From Streptomyces sp. NBC_00091 (lineage in GTDB: Bacteria > Actinomycetota > Actinomycetes > Streptomycetales > Streptomycetaceae), in the NCBI RefSeq assembly GCF_026343185.1, contig NZ_JAPEMA010000001.1:2852001-2916000 (forward strand): DNA of 64,000 nucleotides. Reading direction: 5' to 3'. Of this stretch, positions 27,182 through 36,380 are shown piece after piece. The position numbers and the translations under genes were made by a program. The number at the start of each line of letters is the position of its first letter. Positions within the stretch are counted from its first letter, which is position 1. The notes under the pieces were generated by a model. The model saw only the letters and a list, made by a program, of their open reading frames with translations. It had not been told where the DNA came from and ran no database searches.

Positions 27182-28327
27182 TCATAGGGGTACCCGCGCC
27201 ACCAGGAGCAGGTACAGCCCGTAGCCGTACGAGAGCCCGGCCATGCAGGCGGTCACCACGACCGCCGTGCGCGGCCGGGCTCTGGCCATGGCGGCGGCCA
27301 CCGGCAGCAGCAGCGGGAACGCGGGCAGCAGGAACCGCGGCTTCGACTCGAAGTAGCCCGCCCCGCCCAAGGTGATCACCAGCAGCGTCCCGGCGTACAC
27401 GAGCAGCGGCAGCGGGGTCCGGTCGAGGACGGCCGCCACCGCGAGCAGCCCCGCCGCGGCCAGCACGGCCATGGTCACGCCGACCGGGACCGGCACGTTC
27501 CCGCCGGCCAGCGCCTTCTCCACCGTGCCCAGGGTCCCGGCGCCGAAGTCGAACCGCGAGCCCCACTGCCGCTGCACGGTGAAGTAGCCGAGCGGGTCGC
27601 GGCGGTGCGCCCCGACGGCCAGGACGTACGCCGCCCAGCCCGCGGGCGCGAGCAGCGCGGCCGCCCACACCGCGGGCGCGCGGTTGCCCCGTACGGCGAG
27701 CTCCCGCAGCGCCGCCACCGTCACGGCGGCGGCCACCGCGATCCCGGTCGGCCGGGTCAGCCCGGCGAGCACCGCCAGGGACGCCGCCCAGAGCCAGCGC
27801 TCCCGCAGCAGGGCGTACAGCGCCCACGCGGCGAGCGCGGCCAGCAGCGCCTCGGTGTAGGCGAGGGTCAGCACCACCGCGTGCGGCAGCGCGGCCCACA
27901 CCCCGACGAGCAGCACCCCGGCCCGCGCCCCGTACAGCCGCTCCCCGACCCGGTACACGCCGACGGCGGCCACCGCGGCGGCCGTCCAGGCCACCGCCAG
28001 CCCGGCGGGCGCCCCGCCGCCGGCGAGGCGCACCAGCAGCGGGTACAGCGGGAAGAAGGCGTAGTCGCTCTGGACGGTCCCGGACTCCGCCCACATCTGG
28101 GTCCGGCCGTAGCCGTGCGCGGCGATCCCGAGGTACCAGACGGAGTCCCAGGAGACGCCGAGCACCCGCACCGGGTCCCGCCCGGCCCACCAGGCCCCGG
28201 CGGCGACGACCAGCACCCCGGCCCCGCGCACGGCGGCGAACACCCCGAGCGCGGCCACCGCCCCCGGCAGGGCGGCCCGCCGTGTTTCGGGCGGTCTAAG
28301 GGACACCGTTGACATGTGGCCGGTCAC
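27182..28327 (-). CDS. Multi-spanning mannosyltransferase-like membrane protein
   Basis: 381 residues with about nine hydrophobic helices. Early motif WDSVWYLGIAAHGY resembles the acidic catalytic loop of polyprenyl-phosphate-dependent (GT-C/PIG-V-like) mannosyltransferases, followed by FFPLYPLLVRL. It would transfer a sugar outside the membrane. The GTG at 28327 directly follows the stop of the aminotransferase gene, favouring re-initiation. An ATG at 28315 is also possible. Acceptor unknown. Confidence 0.75.
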   Translation of the reverse strand: MTGHMSTVSLRPPETRRAALPGAVAALGVFAAVRGAGVLVVAAGAWWAGRDPVRVLGVSWDSVWYLGIAAHGYGRTQMWAESGTVQSDYAFFPLYPLLVRLAGGGAPAGLAVAWTAAAVAAVGVYRVGERLYGARAGVLLVGVWAALPHAVVLTLAYTEALLAALAAWALYALLRERWLWAASLAVLAGLTRPTGIAVAAAVTVAALRELAVRGNRAPAVWAAALLAPAGWAAYVLAVGAHRRDPLGYFTVQRQWGSRFDFGAGTLGTVEKALAGGNVPVPVGVTMAVLAAAGLLAVAAVLDRTPLPLLVYAGTLLVITLGGAGYFESKPRFLLPAFPLLLPVAAAMARARPRTAVVVTACMAGLSYGYGLYLLLVARVPL

Positions 28328-29503
28328 TCAGAGCCGGCGCAGGCGGGTCACGGCCTCCTGGAGGACTTCCGTCTGCTTGCAGAAGGCCCAGCGGACCTGG
28401 GTGGCGCCGGCGGTCCGGTCGTCGTAGAAGACCTGGTTGGGGATGGCGACCACACCGCAGCGCTCGGGCAGGGCGCGGCAGAAGGCGAGGCCGTCCTTCT
28501 CGCCCAGGGGCGCGATGTCGGTGGTGATGAAGTAGGTGCCCTGTGGGCGGTAGACCTCGAAGCCGGCGGCGGCCAGGCCTTCGGAGAGGAGGTCGCGCTT
28601 GGCGGCGAGCTCCGCGCGGAAGGTGTCGAAGTAGGTATCCGGGAGGGCGAGGGCCTCGGCGACGGCGTACTGGAAGGGGCCGGAGGCGACGTACGTCAGG
28701 AACTGCTTGGCCGAGCGGACCGCCGAGACGAGCGCGGGCGGGGCGGTGACCCAGCCGACCTTCCAGCCGGTGAAGGAGAGGGTCTTGCCGGCGGAGGAGA
28801 TGGTGACGGTGCGCTCGCGCATGCCGGGCAGGGAGGCCAGCGGGATGTGCTCGCCCTCGAAGACCAGGTGCTCGTAGACCTCGTCGGTGACGACCAGGAG
28901 GTCGCGTTCCACGGCGAGTTCGGCGATGGCGGCGAGTTCGGCGCGGGTGAGGACGGTGCCCGTCGGGTTGTGCGGGGTGTTCAGCAGGAGCAGCCGGGTG
29001 CGCGGGGTGACGGCGTCGCGCAGGGCGTCCAGGTCGGGACGGAAGTGCGGGGCGCGCAGGGTGAGCGGGACGCGGGTGGCGCCGGCCATGGCGATGCAGG
29101 CCGCGTAGGAGTCGTAGAAGGGTTCCAGGGCGATGACCTCGTCGCCCGGTTCGAGGAGGGCGAGGAGGGAGGCGGCGATGGCCTCGGTGGCGCCGGCCGT
29201 GACGAGGACCTCGGTGTCGGGGTCGTAGGACAGGCCGTAGAAGCGCTGCTGGTGGGCGGCGATCGCGGTGCGGAGTTCGGGGACGCCCGGGCCGGGCGGG
29301 TACTGGTTGCCCCGGCCGTCGCGGATCGCGCGGACGGCGGCCTCGGCGATCTCGGCGGGGCCGTCGGTGTCGGGGAACCCCTGGCCGAGGTTGATCGACC
29401 CGGTGCGGGCGGCCAGAGCCGACATCTCCGCGAAGATCGTGGTGCCGAAGGCCGCCAGACGGCGGTTCAGGAAGGGGCGGCTGCTGCCCGTGGGTGCGCT
29501 CAT
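28328..29503 (-). CDS. PLP-dependent aminotransferase (class I)
   Basis: 391 residues from the ATG at 29503; an ATG 9 nt upstream is possible. A fold-type I aminotransferase with NLGQGFPDTDGP, NTPHNPTGTVL, and the PLP lysine in SSAGKTLSFTGWKVGW; C-terminal VRWAFCKQ carries the substrate-binding Arg. Closest in pattern to DapC/methionine/kynurenine aminotransferases. It may transaminate a keto acid in amino-acid metabolism, but exact substrate is not readable. Probably co-transcribed with the glycosyltransferase. Confidence 0.9.
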   Translation of the reverse strand: MSAPTGSSRPFLNRRLAAFGTTIFAEMSALAARTGSINLGQGFPDTDGPAEIAEAAVRAIRDGRGNQYPPGPGVPELRTAIAAHQQRFYGLSYDPDTEVLVTAGATEAIAASLLALLEPGDEVIALEPFYDSYAACIAMAGATRVPLTLRAPHFRPDLDALRDAVTPRTRLLLLNTPHNPTGTVLTRAELAAIAELAVERDLLVVTDEVYEHLVFEGEHIPLASLPGMRERTVTISSAGKTLSFTGWKVGWVTAPPALVSAVRSAKQFLTYVASGPFQYAVAEALALPDTYFDTFRAELAAKRDLLSEGLAAAGFEVYRPQGTYFITTDIAPLGEKDGLAFCRALPERCGVVAIPNQVFYDDRTAGATQVRWAFCKQTEVLQEAVTRLRRL

Positions 29504-29639
29504 GGGCGCCATCCTGCGGGGAACCTCTGGAGTTGCTCAAGTGTGCTTTGGCGGCTTTGGCCTGCGGGCATCCCCCCTGCACGCGGGCCACGGGGGTCCT
29601 GCGGCCCGGGCGACCGGGGCGTGAGAAAGGGGCGAGGCC

Positions 29640-29867
29640 GTGTTCTTCGTCTTGATCATCGTCGCGGCGGTCATCGGGGGGATCATCTACCTGGCGTCGC
29701 GTTTCAACGGGGGCGGCGGCTCCGGCGGCTCCGGTGGCAGCGGCTCCGGCGGGTCCGGTGGCAGCTGGTGGGCCGGCGGGGGCGGCGGATCGTCCTCGTC
29801 CTGCGGCTCTTCTTCGTCCTGCGGGTCCTCGTCCTCCTGCGGTGGCGGGGGTTGCGGGTCCAGCTGA
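29640..29867 (+). CDS. Small membrane-anchored Gly/Ser/Cys-repeat protein
   Basis: 75 residues. An N-terminal membrane helix (MFFVLIIVAAVIGGIIYLAS), then Gly/Ser repeats (GGSGGSGSGG), WWAGG, and a tail of three SSSSCG units ending CGGGGCGSS, with four Cys in total. Start GTG at 29640 with AAGGGGCGAG upstream. The Cys repeats could be lipidated, metal-binding or cross-linked. The topology suggests the Cys tail lies on one membrane face. Unrecognised family. A terminator follows directly, which supports a real gene. Confidence 0.65.
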   Translation: MFFVLIIVAAVIGGIIYLASRFNGGGGSGGSGGSGSGGSGGSWWAGGGGGSSSSCGSSSSCGSSSSCGGGGCGSS

Positions 29868-30190
29868 CACTGGTACGGGTCGACCCCGTGTGGACAAGAC
29901 GCCCGGCGGGGACAACTTCCTTCGGGCGTCTTCTTGTTCGGGCCGGCACTACGGCGTACGGGCGGCCTCTTGTTGAACACGTGAACCGTGAAGCCCCCGG
30001 GGGGATGTAAACCCCGTCAAGTTGGGTAAAAACGCTGTGAGTGCCGTGCCTTTCATGATTCCCTCGGTTGAGTAGACCAGTCCCCGGACCTCCCGGGACT
30101 TCCTGTGGACCCGTGCCGGTGTCCCCCCACCCGTTGACTACCGCTGGCGGGCCCCGGCCCATCTCCCTCGCGCGTTTGCGGAGCCGACTC
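29868..30190 (+). other. Intergenic region before the DUF2617 gene
   Basis: About 320 bp. It holds the terminator of the small Cys-repeat gene (29896-29932) and a relatively A/T-rich stretch at 30005-30075 that is the likely promoter area of the next gene. I see no other gene in it. Confidence 0.5.
29896..29932 (+). terminator. Terminator of the Ser/Cys-repeat gene
   Basis: A 10-bp stem AAGACGCCCG/CGGGCGTCTT with a 17-nt loop and a T-containing tail (TCTTGTT), 28 nt after the stop. Confidence 0.75.
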
Positions 30191-30709
30191 ATGCTCACGA
30201 CCCTCCAGACCACCTACACCGACACGCGTGCCGCCGATCTCGCCTGGGCCCTGGGACGGGACCGGCTGCCCGCTTTGGCCGTACTGAACCTCCAGCTCGC
30301 GGACGCGAAGGTGGAGTTGCGCCTGCTCGGGGCCTCTCATCAGGTGCTCCTGGAGGAGGGCGAGGTGCTCTGCTCGGAGACGGTCGCCTGTATGCCCGGC
30401 AGCAGTACGCCGCTGCCGCTCGGCGTGGCGAAGCGGGTGGGGGACTGGGAGTACGAGTTCGCCGCGCGGGTCGAGACCCTCTCGCGGGGGTCCTTCGCGG
30501 GGCGGGCCCAGGAGCTGCTCGCGCTGGTGGCGGACCACCCGAACGGGCTAGCCGGGACCTTCCCGGGCGACCCGCACGCCTTCACGGCCATGCTCGCGCA
30601 GCGTCACGAGGGGCAGGTGCGCTGGCGCACCTGGCACGCGTATCCGCAGGAGGGCCAGCTGGTGGCCACGCGCACCCGGGTGGGCGTGCGGATGGGGGCT
30701 CGCGTCTAG
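30191..30709 (+). CDS. DUF2617-family protein
   Basis: 172 residues. The pattern (LTTLQTTYTDTRAADLAWAL, VELRLLGASHQVLLEEG, GTFPGDPHAFTAM, WRTWHAYPQEGQLVATRT) fits the DUF2617 family of actinobacteria, which has no known function. Cytoplasmic, no motif of an enzyme. GGAG lies 9 nt before the ATG at 30191. It is the gene upstream of a spermidine synthase-like gene in this arrangement. Confidence 0.8.
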   Translation: MLTTLQTTYTDTRAADLAWALGRDRLPALAVLNLQLADAKVELRLLGASHQVLLEEGEVLCSETVACMPGSSTPLPLGVAKRVGDWEYEFAARVETLSRGSFAGRAQELLALVADHPNGLAGTFPGDPHAFTAMLAQRHEGQVRWRTWHAYPQEGQLVATRTRVGVRMGARV

Positions 30710-30825
30710 GGGGTGTCCGGCGGATCAGAGTCGCGTCCGGATTACGCCAACTGGCCGGATCGCCAAGGCACTTGCACCCATGTGGGTGACAGGGTGTCGG
30801 TGGGCGGTGACGTACGGTTCGCTGC

Positions 30826-32466
30826 ATGATCGACCGTTCCGCCCCCCGCGGGGTGCTCCCGGCGGCGGAGCCGCGGGGCGTGCAGACCGTCCCGGCCGCC
30901 CTGCCCGTACGCCCTCGGACCGGCCGACTCCTCGTGCTGGCCACGGTGTTCGTCTGCGCCGCCTGCGGGCTCGTCTACGAGCTGGAGCTGCTCGCCCTCG
31001 GCTCGTACCTCATCGGCGACTCCGTCACCCAGGCGTCGGTCGTGCTGTCCGTCATGGTCTTCGCCATGGGCGTCGGCTCCCTCCTCGCCAAGCGCCTGCG
31101 CCGCCGGCCCGCCTTCGGCTTCGGCGCCATCGAGGCCGCGCTCGCCCTGCTGGGCGGCTTCTCCGCCATGGCCCTGTACGCCAGCTTCGCCTGGCTGGGG
31201 GAGTCCCGGCCCGCGCTCGTCGCGTTCTCCTTCGCCATCGGAGTGCTCATCGGCGCGGAGATCCCGCTGCTGATGGTCCTCATCCAGCGCATCCGCAGAC
31301 AGGACGCCGGCGGGGCCGTCGCCGACCTCTTCGCCGCCGACTACGTGGGCGCCCTGGTCGGCGGGCTCGCCTTCCCCTTCCTGCTGCTCCCCGTGCTCGG
31401 GCAGCTCACCGGGGCCATGCTCACCGGCACGGTCAACGCAGTCGTCGGCGGCGGACTCGTCCTGTGGCTGTTCCGCCACGACCTCAGCAGACGCTGCCGC
31501 TGGCTGCTGATCGGCGCCAACGTGACCGTCCTCACCCTGCTCTCCTGCGCCACGCTGCTCGCCGACGACTTCGAGCGGGCCGCGCGCACCGCCGTCTACG
31601 GAGGGGAGGTACGGGTCGCCGCGCAGACCGGGGTGCAGGAGCTGGTGCTGACCGGGCCGCCCACCGGGTCCCCGCGCTCCCTCGACCTGTACCTCGACGG
31701 ACGGCTGCGGGTCAGCGGCTACGACGAGTACCGCTACCACGAGGCCCTGGTCCACCCCGCGATGACCGGCCCCCACTCCCGTGTCCTGGTCCTCGGCGGC
31801 GGCGACGGGCTCGCCGCCCGCGAGGTGCTGCGCTACCGGGACGTCGCCTCCGTCACCGTTGTCGAGCTCGACCCCGGCGTGGTCCGCCTCGCCCGCACCG
31901 ACCCGATGCTCTCCGCGCTCAACGCCCGCGCGTACGAGGACCCGCGCCTGGGCGTCGTCACCCAGGACGCCTTCCGCTGGCTGCGGGGGCCGGCCGCGCG
32001 GGACCGCTTCGACGTCATCGTCTCCGACCTCCCCGACCCCGGCATCACCCCGAGCACGAAGCTGTACTCGCAGGAGTTCTACGGGCTGGCCGCGCGGGCC
32101 CTGAAGCCGGGCGGGCGCATCGCGGTGCACGCGGGCCCCCTCACCACGAGGCCCCGTACCTACTGGACCGTCGAGTCCACCCTGCGCGCGGCCGGGCTGC
32201 TCACCACCCCCTACAGCACGGGCGGCCGGCTCTCCGGCTTCGCCGCCGGGCCCGACCGCACCCTCGGCGCCGCGGACGCGCCGCCGCAGGACTGGGGCTT
32301 CGTACTGGCCGCCCGCGACCGGGTCCCCGAGCTGCGCGTGGACCGCGACACCCCCGCCCTGCGGGCCGTGTCCACCCGGGGCCTGCAGGACGCGGCCCGG
32401 GACGCCGCCCGGATCCGGCTCTCCGGACTGCCGCCCTCGACCCTGCCGCACCCGCGCTACTCCTGA
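30826..32466 (+). CDS. Membrane-associated spermidine synthase-like protein
   Basis: 546 residues. The N-terminal half holds about seven membrane helices (for example [20 protein letters not shown] and [17 protein letters not shown]). The C-terminal half is a spermidine-synthase-fold methyltransferase-like domain with [14 protein letters not shown], the nucleotide loop [24 protein letters not shown], and VIVSDLPDP. Such fusions occur widely, but polyamine synthase activity is unproven for them. TACGGT lies 7 nt before the ATG at 30826, indicating a leaderless message. Confidence 0.88.
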   Translation: MIDRSAPRGVLPAAEPRGVQTVPAALPVRPRTGRLLVLATVFVCAACGLVYELELLALGSYLIGDSVTQASVVLSVMVFAMGVGSLLAKRLRRRPAFGFGAIEAALALLGGFSAMALYASFAWLGESRPALVAFSFAIGVLIGAEIPLLMVLIQRIRRQDAGGAVADLFAADYVGALVGGLAFPFLLLPVLGQLTGAMLTGTVNAVVGGGLVLWLFRHDLSRRCRWLLIGANVTVLTLLSCATLLADDFERAARTAVYGGEVRVAAQTGVQELVLTGPPTGSPRSLDLYLDGRLRVSGYDEYRYHEALVHPAMTGPHSRVLVLGGGDGLAAREVLRYRDVASVTVVELDPGVVRLARTDPMLSALNARAYEDPRLGVVTQDAFRWLRGPAARDRFDVIVSDLPDPGITPSTKLYSQEFYGLAARALKPGGRIAVHAGPLTTRPRTYWTVESTLRAAGLLTTPYSTGGRLSGFAAGPDRTLGAADAPPQDWGFVLAARDRVPELRVDRDTPALRAVSTRGLQDAARDAARIRLSGLPPSTLPHPRYS

Positions 32467-32529
32467 GCACAGAGAGTCGGGGTGTCGTGTCCGTGTGCAC
32501 GGGCGGGTCTCGTCGGTAGGCTCGACCGC

Positions 32530-33447
32530 ATGGAGCATCAGGTGTTCGTTCCGGTACCGGCAGACGACCTCCGCGCCGTGCTGCGCGACCCCGCCCGGGT
32601 GGCCCGCTGCGTCCCCGGGCTCCAGCAGGACGCCGACACCGCCTCCGGGCCGCTGGCCGGGCGGCTCAAGGTGCGGGTCGGCGGGCACACCGTGACCTAC
32701 CGGGGCTCCCTGTCCCTCACCGAGCGGGACCCGGACCACTTCGCCGCGGCGGGCGAGGGCACCGAGGCGCGGGGCAGCGGCACCGTCACCCTCGCGCTCG
32801 GGCTGCGGCTGATCCCCCACGAGGGTGGAACCCGGCTGGAGTTCAGCGGCGGGGCCACCGCCGACGGGCGGGCCGCCGGCTTCGACCCGCAGGCCACCGC
32901 CACCGCCGCCGGGCGGCTGCTCGACCGGCTCGCCGCCAACCTGGCCGGCGCCCCCGGACCCGGGCCCGAGCACCGAGCGGAGCCCGGCGAGGAGCCCGGG
33001 CCCGTGACCGACCCGGTGGCCGAGGCCGAGGAGGCGGAGGCGAAGGCCCAGGCGGAGGCCGGTACCGGCGAGGCGGACCCCGGTCCGGACATCACCGAGG
33101 TCAGCGCGTCCGTGTTCGACACCGAGGTGCCGCCCCCGTCCCTCGACCCCTTCCTGGAGGGCGACTTCGCGGCCTTCGCCGACCTCGGCGACCTGGGGCG
33201 GACGGGCGAGGACGCCGAGGCCTCCGGCCCCCCGCGCCCGCCGGCCGAGGCCGCCCACGCCCGCCGCACGATGATCGGCCGCAGCGCCGAGGAGGTCGAC
33301 CACGCGCCGCCGCGCGGCCGCTACGCCCCGGTCCCGGCCCCCTCCACCGGCAGCGGCGGGAACGGCCTGCGCTGGATCGCCCCGGCCGCGGCCCTGGCCC
33401 TCGCCTCGGCGGTCGTGGTCGGAAGGGCGTTGCGCCGCCGCCATTGA
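32530..33447 (+). CDS. SRPBCC/CoxG-like protein with C-terminal membrane anchor
   Basis: 305 residues. Residues 1-~145 match the CoxG/SRPBCC fold (MEHQVFVPVPADDLRAVLRD, VARCVPG, GGATADGRAAGF), which binds hydrophobic ligands or positions a partner. A long acidic Ala/Glu/Pro linker follows, then a C-terminal hydrophobic helix (WIAPAAALALASAVVVG) with an RALRRRH tail, anchoring it to the membrane. No CO dehydrogenase genes are nearby. TAGGCT lies exactly 7 nt before the ATG, so leaderless translation is likely. Confidence 0.8.
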   Translation: MEHQVFVPVPADDLRAVLRDPARVARCVPGLQQDADTASGPLAGRLKVRVGGHTVTYRGSLSLTERDPDHFAAAGEGTEARGSGTVTLALGLRLIPHEGGTRLEFSGGATADGRAAGFDPQATATAAGRLLDRLAANLAGAPGPGPEHRAEPGEEPGPVTDPVAEAEEAEAKAQAEAGTGEADPGPDITEVSASVFDTEVPPPSLDPFLEGDFAAFADLGDLGRTGEDAEASGPPRPPAEAAHARRTMIGRSAEEVDHAPPRGRYAPVPAPSTGSGGNGLRWIAPAAALALASAVVVGRALRRRH

Positions 33448-33483
33448 GGCCCCGCGCCACCCGGCCGCCGTAGGGTCGGCCGT

Positions 33484-34272
33484 ATGAGTACGCAACTGAG
33501 CGCCGGCGGCGCCGACATCACCATCGACCGGGAGAACGGCTGCCGGATCAGCAGTCTGCGTGTCGACGGCACCGAACTCCTGCGCCAGGGCCCGCACTAC
33601 GGGTCCTTCCCGATGGTCCCCTGGTGCGGCCGTACCGCGAACGGGCAGTTCCACGACGGCGCGACCGTCCAGCAGCTGCCCCTGAACCACCCCCCGCACG
33701 CCATCCACGGCTTCGGCCGGGACACGGTCTGGCGGTCCGGCGGAGCCGACGCCACCCGGGCGGCCTTCTACTTCGACCTCGCCGACCCGTGGCCGCACGC
33801 CGGCCGGGTGACGCAGGTCTTCGAGCTGGCTGAGGACGCGCTGACCCTCACCATGGGCGTCGAGACGTACCAGGACTCCTTCCCCGCCCAGGCGGGCTGG
33901 CACCCCTGGTTCAACCGCGTCCTGACCCACGACGGCGCCGAGGCGCAGATCGCCTTCGACCCGGCCTGGCAGGAGGAGCGCGGCGCCGACCACCTCCCCA
34001 CCGGCCGCCGCACCGACCCGACGCCGGGCCCCTGGGACGACTGCTTCGGGATGCCCGGCGGGGTCGACGTCACCCTCACCTGGCCCGGGGCGCTGGAACT
34101 GAAGATCACCAGCCGGGCCGAATGGGTGGTCGTGTACGACGAGCAGCCCGAGGCCGTCTGCGTCGAGCCCCAGTCCGGCCCGCCCAACGGCCTGAACACC
34201 CTCCCGCGGCTGGTCACCCCGGTGGACCCGCTGGAGGTCTCCACGACCTGGTCCTGGCGCCGCCTCGCCTAG
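33484..34272 (+). CDS. Aldose 1-epimerase family protein
   Basis: 262 residues. Galactose-mutarotase-like beta-sandwich with HAIHGFGRDTVW (catalytic His region), AGWHPWFNR, and the catalytic Glu in VCVEPQSGPPNGLN. It interconverts alpha and beta sugars or hexose-6-phosphates. The fba gene lies 0.8 kb downstream, a possible glycolytic link. TAGGGT stands 7 nt before the ATG at 33484 with no ribosome site. Confidence 0.9.
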   Translation: MSTQLSAGGADITIDRENGCRISSLRVDGTELLRQGPHYGSFPMVPWCGRTANGQFHDGATVQQLPLNHPPHAIHGFGRDTVWRSGGADATRAAFYFDLADPWPHAGRVTQVFELAEDALTLTMGVETYQDSFPAQAGWHPWFNRVLTHDGAEAQIAFDPAWQEERGADHLPTGRRTDPTPGPWDDCFGMPGGVDVTLTWPGALELKITSRAEWVVVYDEQPEAVCVEPQSGPPNGLNTLPRLVTPVDPLEVSTTWSWRRLA

Positions 34273-34293
34273 GGCGCAATTAAGCTCGGGGGC

Positions 34294-34833
34294 ATGACTG
34301 ACGTACGCGATGCGCTTCTGCAGCAGATCAAGGACAAGGCCGTCGTGCACGGCAAGGTGACCCTCTCCTCCGGCAAGGAGGCCGACTACTACATCGACCT
34401 CCGCCGGATCACCCTCGACGGCGAGGCCGCCCCGCTGGTCGGTCAGGTCATGCTGGACCTGACCGCCGACCTCGAATTCGACTGCGTCGGCGGTCTGACC
34501 CTGGGCGCCGACCCGGTCGCCACCTCGATGCTGCACGCCTCCGCCGCGCGCGGCGAGCGCCTGGACGCCTTCGTCGTCCGCAAGGCGCAGAAGGCGCACG
34601 GCATGCAGCGCCGCATCGAGGGCACCGACGTCAAGGGCAAGCGCTGCCTGGTCGTCGAGGACACCTCGACCACCGGCGGCTCCCCGCTGACCGCCGTCGA
34701 GGCGGTCCGCGAGGCCGGCGGCGAGGTCGTCGCCGTCGCCACCATCGTGGACCGCGGTGCGGCCGACGCGATCGCCGGGGCGGGCCTGCCCTACCTCACC
34801 GGCTACCAGCTCGGGGACCTCGGCCTGGCGTAG
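34294..34833 (+). CDS. pyrE: Orotate phosphoribosyltransferase
   Basis: 179 residues. It joins orotate to PRPP in pyrimidine synthesis. It has the PRPP-binding motif LVVEDTSTTGGSPL (about 118-131), the substrate lysine region FVVRKAQKAHG, and ATIVDRGAADAI at the C-terminus. TAAGCT lies exactly 7 nt before the ATG at 34294, so it probably is leaderless and separately expressed although only 21 bp follow the epimerase stop. Confidence 0.96.
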   Translation: MTDVRDALLQQIKDKAVVHGKVTLSSGKEADYYIDLRRITLDGEAAPLVGQVMLDLTADLEFDCVGGLTLGADPVATSMLHASAARGERLDAFVVRKAQKAHGMQRRIEGTDVKGKRCLVVEDTSTTGGSPLTAVEAVREAGGEVVAVATIVDRGAADAIAGAGLPYLTGYQLGDLGLA

Positions 34834-34950
34834 GTCGTCTCGGATCGTGGTCGTGCGGGGTGGGAGGCGGGTCGGGCCGCCACCGGGGGCAACTGGTGAC
34901 GAAGGTCCTCGGAAGCTCTCGGTCCGCTCCTGACCTGCGTCTTTCCGAGG

Positions 34951-34982
34951 GGGCGGGGTGTTTCACGTGAAACACCCCGCCC
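34951..34982. terminator. 32-bp palindrome enclosing parS, likely pyrE terminator
   Basis: A perfect dyad, GGGCGGGGTGTTTCAC followed by its exact complement. As RNA it forms a GC-based hairpin 118 nt after the pyrE stop; as DNA it presents a parS core at its centre. Confidence 0.65.
34960..34973. promoter_or_regulatory. parS centromere-like site (ParB-binding)
   Basis: GTTTCACGTGAAAC, the consensus parS of Streptomyces, bound by ParB to organise and segregate the oriC region. parS sites cluster near oriC, so this part of the chromosome is probably origin-proximal. No parA/parB genes are in the window. Confidence 0.92.
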
Positions 34983-35115
34983 GCCCGTGCAGAGACCGGG
35001 TGACAGGCGGGGTGGAGTGTTGCGCCGAGTCTGGAAAGATAGGCGCGACGGCGACGTCGCCCCCAGGTCAGGGCCCGCAATAAGCACACTCCCCGCACAT
35101 CCAAGGAGCGGACAG

Positions 35116-36138
35116 ATGCCCATCGCAACCCCCGAGGTCTACAACGAGATGCTCGACCGGGCGAAGGCAGGCAAGTTCGCCTACCCGGCCATCAACGTCA
35201 CCTCGACCCAGACCCTGCACGCTGCGCTGCGCGGCTTCGCGGAGGCCGAGAGCGACGGCATCATCCAGATCTCCACCGGCGGTGCCGAGTTCCTGGGTGG
35301 CCAGTACAGCAAGGACATGGTGACCGGCGCGGTCGCCCTGGCCGAGTTCGCGCACGTCGTCGCCGGCAAGTACGGCATCACGGTCGCTCTGCACACGGAC
35401 CACTGCCCCAAGGACAAGCTGGACGGCTACGTACGTCCGCTCCTGGAGGTGTCCGCCGAGCGCGTGGCCCGCGGCCTGAACCCGCTCTTCCAGTCGCACA
35501 TGTGGGACGGCTCCGCCGAGACCCTGGCCGACAACCTGGCCATCGGCCAGGAGCTGCTCGCCAAGGCCGCCGCCGCGAAGATCATCCTCGAGGTCGAGAT
35601 CACCCCGACCGGCGGCGAGGAGGACGGCGTCAGCCACGAGATCAACGACGAGCTGTACACCACCGTCGACGACGCGCTGCGCACCGCCGAGGCCCTGGGC
35701 CTGGGCGAGAAGGGCCGCTACCTGCTGGCCGCCTCCTTCGGCAACGTGCACGGCGTCTACAAGCCGGGCAACGTCGTCCTGCGCCCCGAGCTCCTCAAGG
35801 ACCTCCAGGCCGGCGTCGGCGAGAAGTACGGCAAGGCCTCGCCCTTCGACTTCGTCTTCCACGGCGGCTCGGGCTCCACGGCCGAGGAGATCGCCACCGC
35901 GCTGGAGAACGGCGTCGTGAAGATGAACCTCGACACCGACACCCAGTACGCCTTCACCCGCCCGGTCGCGGACCACATGTTCCGCAACTACGACGGTGTC
36001 CTGAAGGTCGACGGCGAGGTCGGCAAGAAGTCCACCTACGACCCGCGCACCTGGGGCAAGCTCGCCGAGGCCGGCATGGCCCAGCGCGTCACCGAGGCCT
36101 GTGCCAACCTGCGCTCCACCGGCACCAAGCTGAAGTAA
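35116..36138 (+). CDS. fba: Class II fructose-bisphosphate aldolase
   Basis: 340 residues. It splits fructose-1,6-bisphosphate in glycolysis, using Zn2+. Metal ligands are visible in ALHTDHCPKDKLDGYV (His within HTDHC), EVEITPTGGEEDGV (Glu), SFGNVHGVYKPGNV (His) and FDFVFHGGSGSTAEEI (His). Start ATG at 35116, with AAGGAG 8 nt upstream. It has its own terminator and lies beyond the parS hairpin from pyrE. Confidence 0.97.
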   Translation: MPIATPEVYNEMLDRAKAGKFAYPAINVTSTQTLHAALRGFAEAESDGIIQISTGGAEFLGGQYSKDMVTGAVALAEFAHVVAGKYGITVALHTDHCPKDKLDGYVRPLLEVSAERVARGLNPLFQSHMWDGSAETLADNLAIGQELLAKAAAAKIILEVEITPTGGEEDGVSHEINDELYTTVDDALRTAEALGLGEKGRYLLAASFGNVHGVYKPGNVVLRPELLKDLQAGVGEKYGKASPFDFVFHGGSGSTAEEIATALENGVVKMNLDTDTQYAFTRPVADHMFRNYDGVLKVDGEVGKKSTYDPRTWGKLAEAGMAQRVTEACANLRSTGTKLK

Positions 36139-36178
36139 GCGCCGGCAGCCGGCAGCGGCAGCCAGCAGCGGGACCCGG

Positions 36179-36217
36179 AAGGGGTCCGCCGGTCCGTCAC
36201 GGACCGGCGGACCCCTT
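36179..36217 (+). terminator. Terminator of fba
   Basis: A perfect 18-bp stem (AAGGGGTCCGCCGGTCCG and complement) with a TCA loop and a run of five T at 36216-36220. The best classical intrinsic terminator of the window. Confidence 0.95.
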
Positions 36218-36329
36218 TTTCGCATGCCGCTGAGCAGGTGCCTCGCGGTCGATTCGGGAGGGATTCGCCCGAGGTGACATACGCCGGTGGACGGGCGGGC
36301 GCGTGATGGTGTGGAATCTACCCAGAGAA

Positions 36330-36347
36330 ACGTACCCGTGGGCATGT
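36330..36347. promoter_or_regulatory. Possible autoregulatory element of the ScbR-like regulator
   Basis: ACGTACCCGTGGGCATGT is a partial dyad, 12 of 18 positions symmetric, 33 bp before the TetR start. Gamma-butyrolactone receptors bind similar ACATACC...GGTATGT-type dyads in their own promoters. Tentative. Confidence 0.35.
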
Positions 36348-36380
36348 AAAACCGGCGGGCCAGGAGAGGCGACGCCAGAG

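Noticed and set aside
30742..34599. Long minus-strand open frame opposite the spermidine-synthase-like to pyrE genes
   Set aside because: Low-complexity shadow translation. All recognisable domains are on the plus strand.
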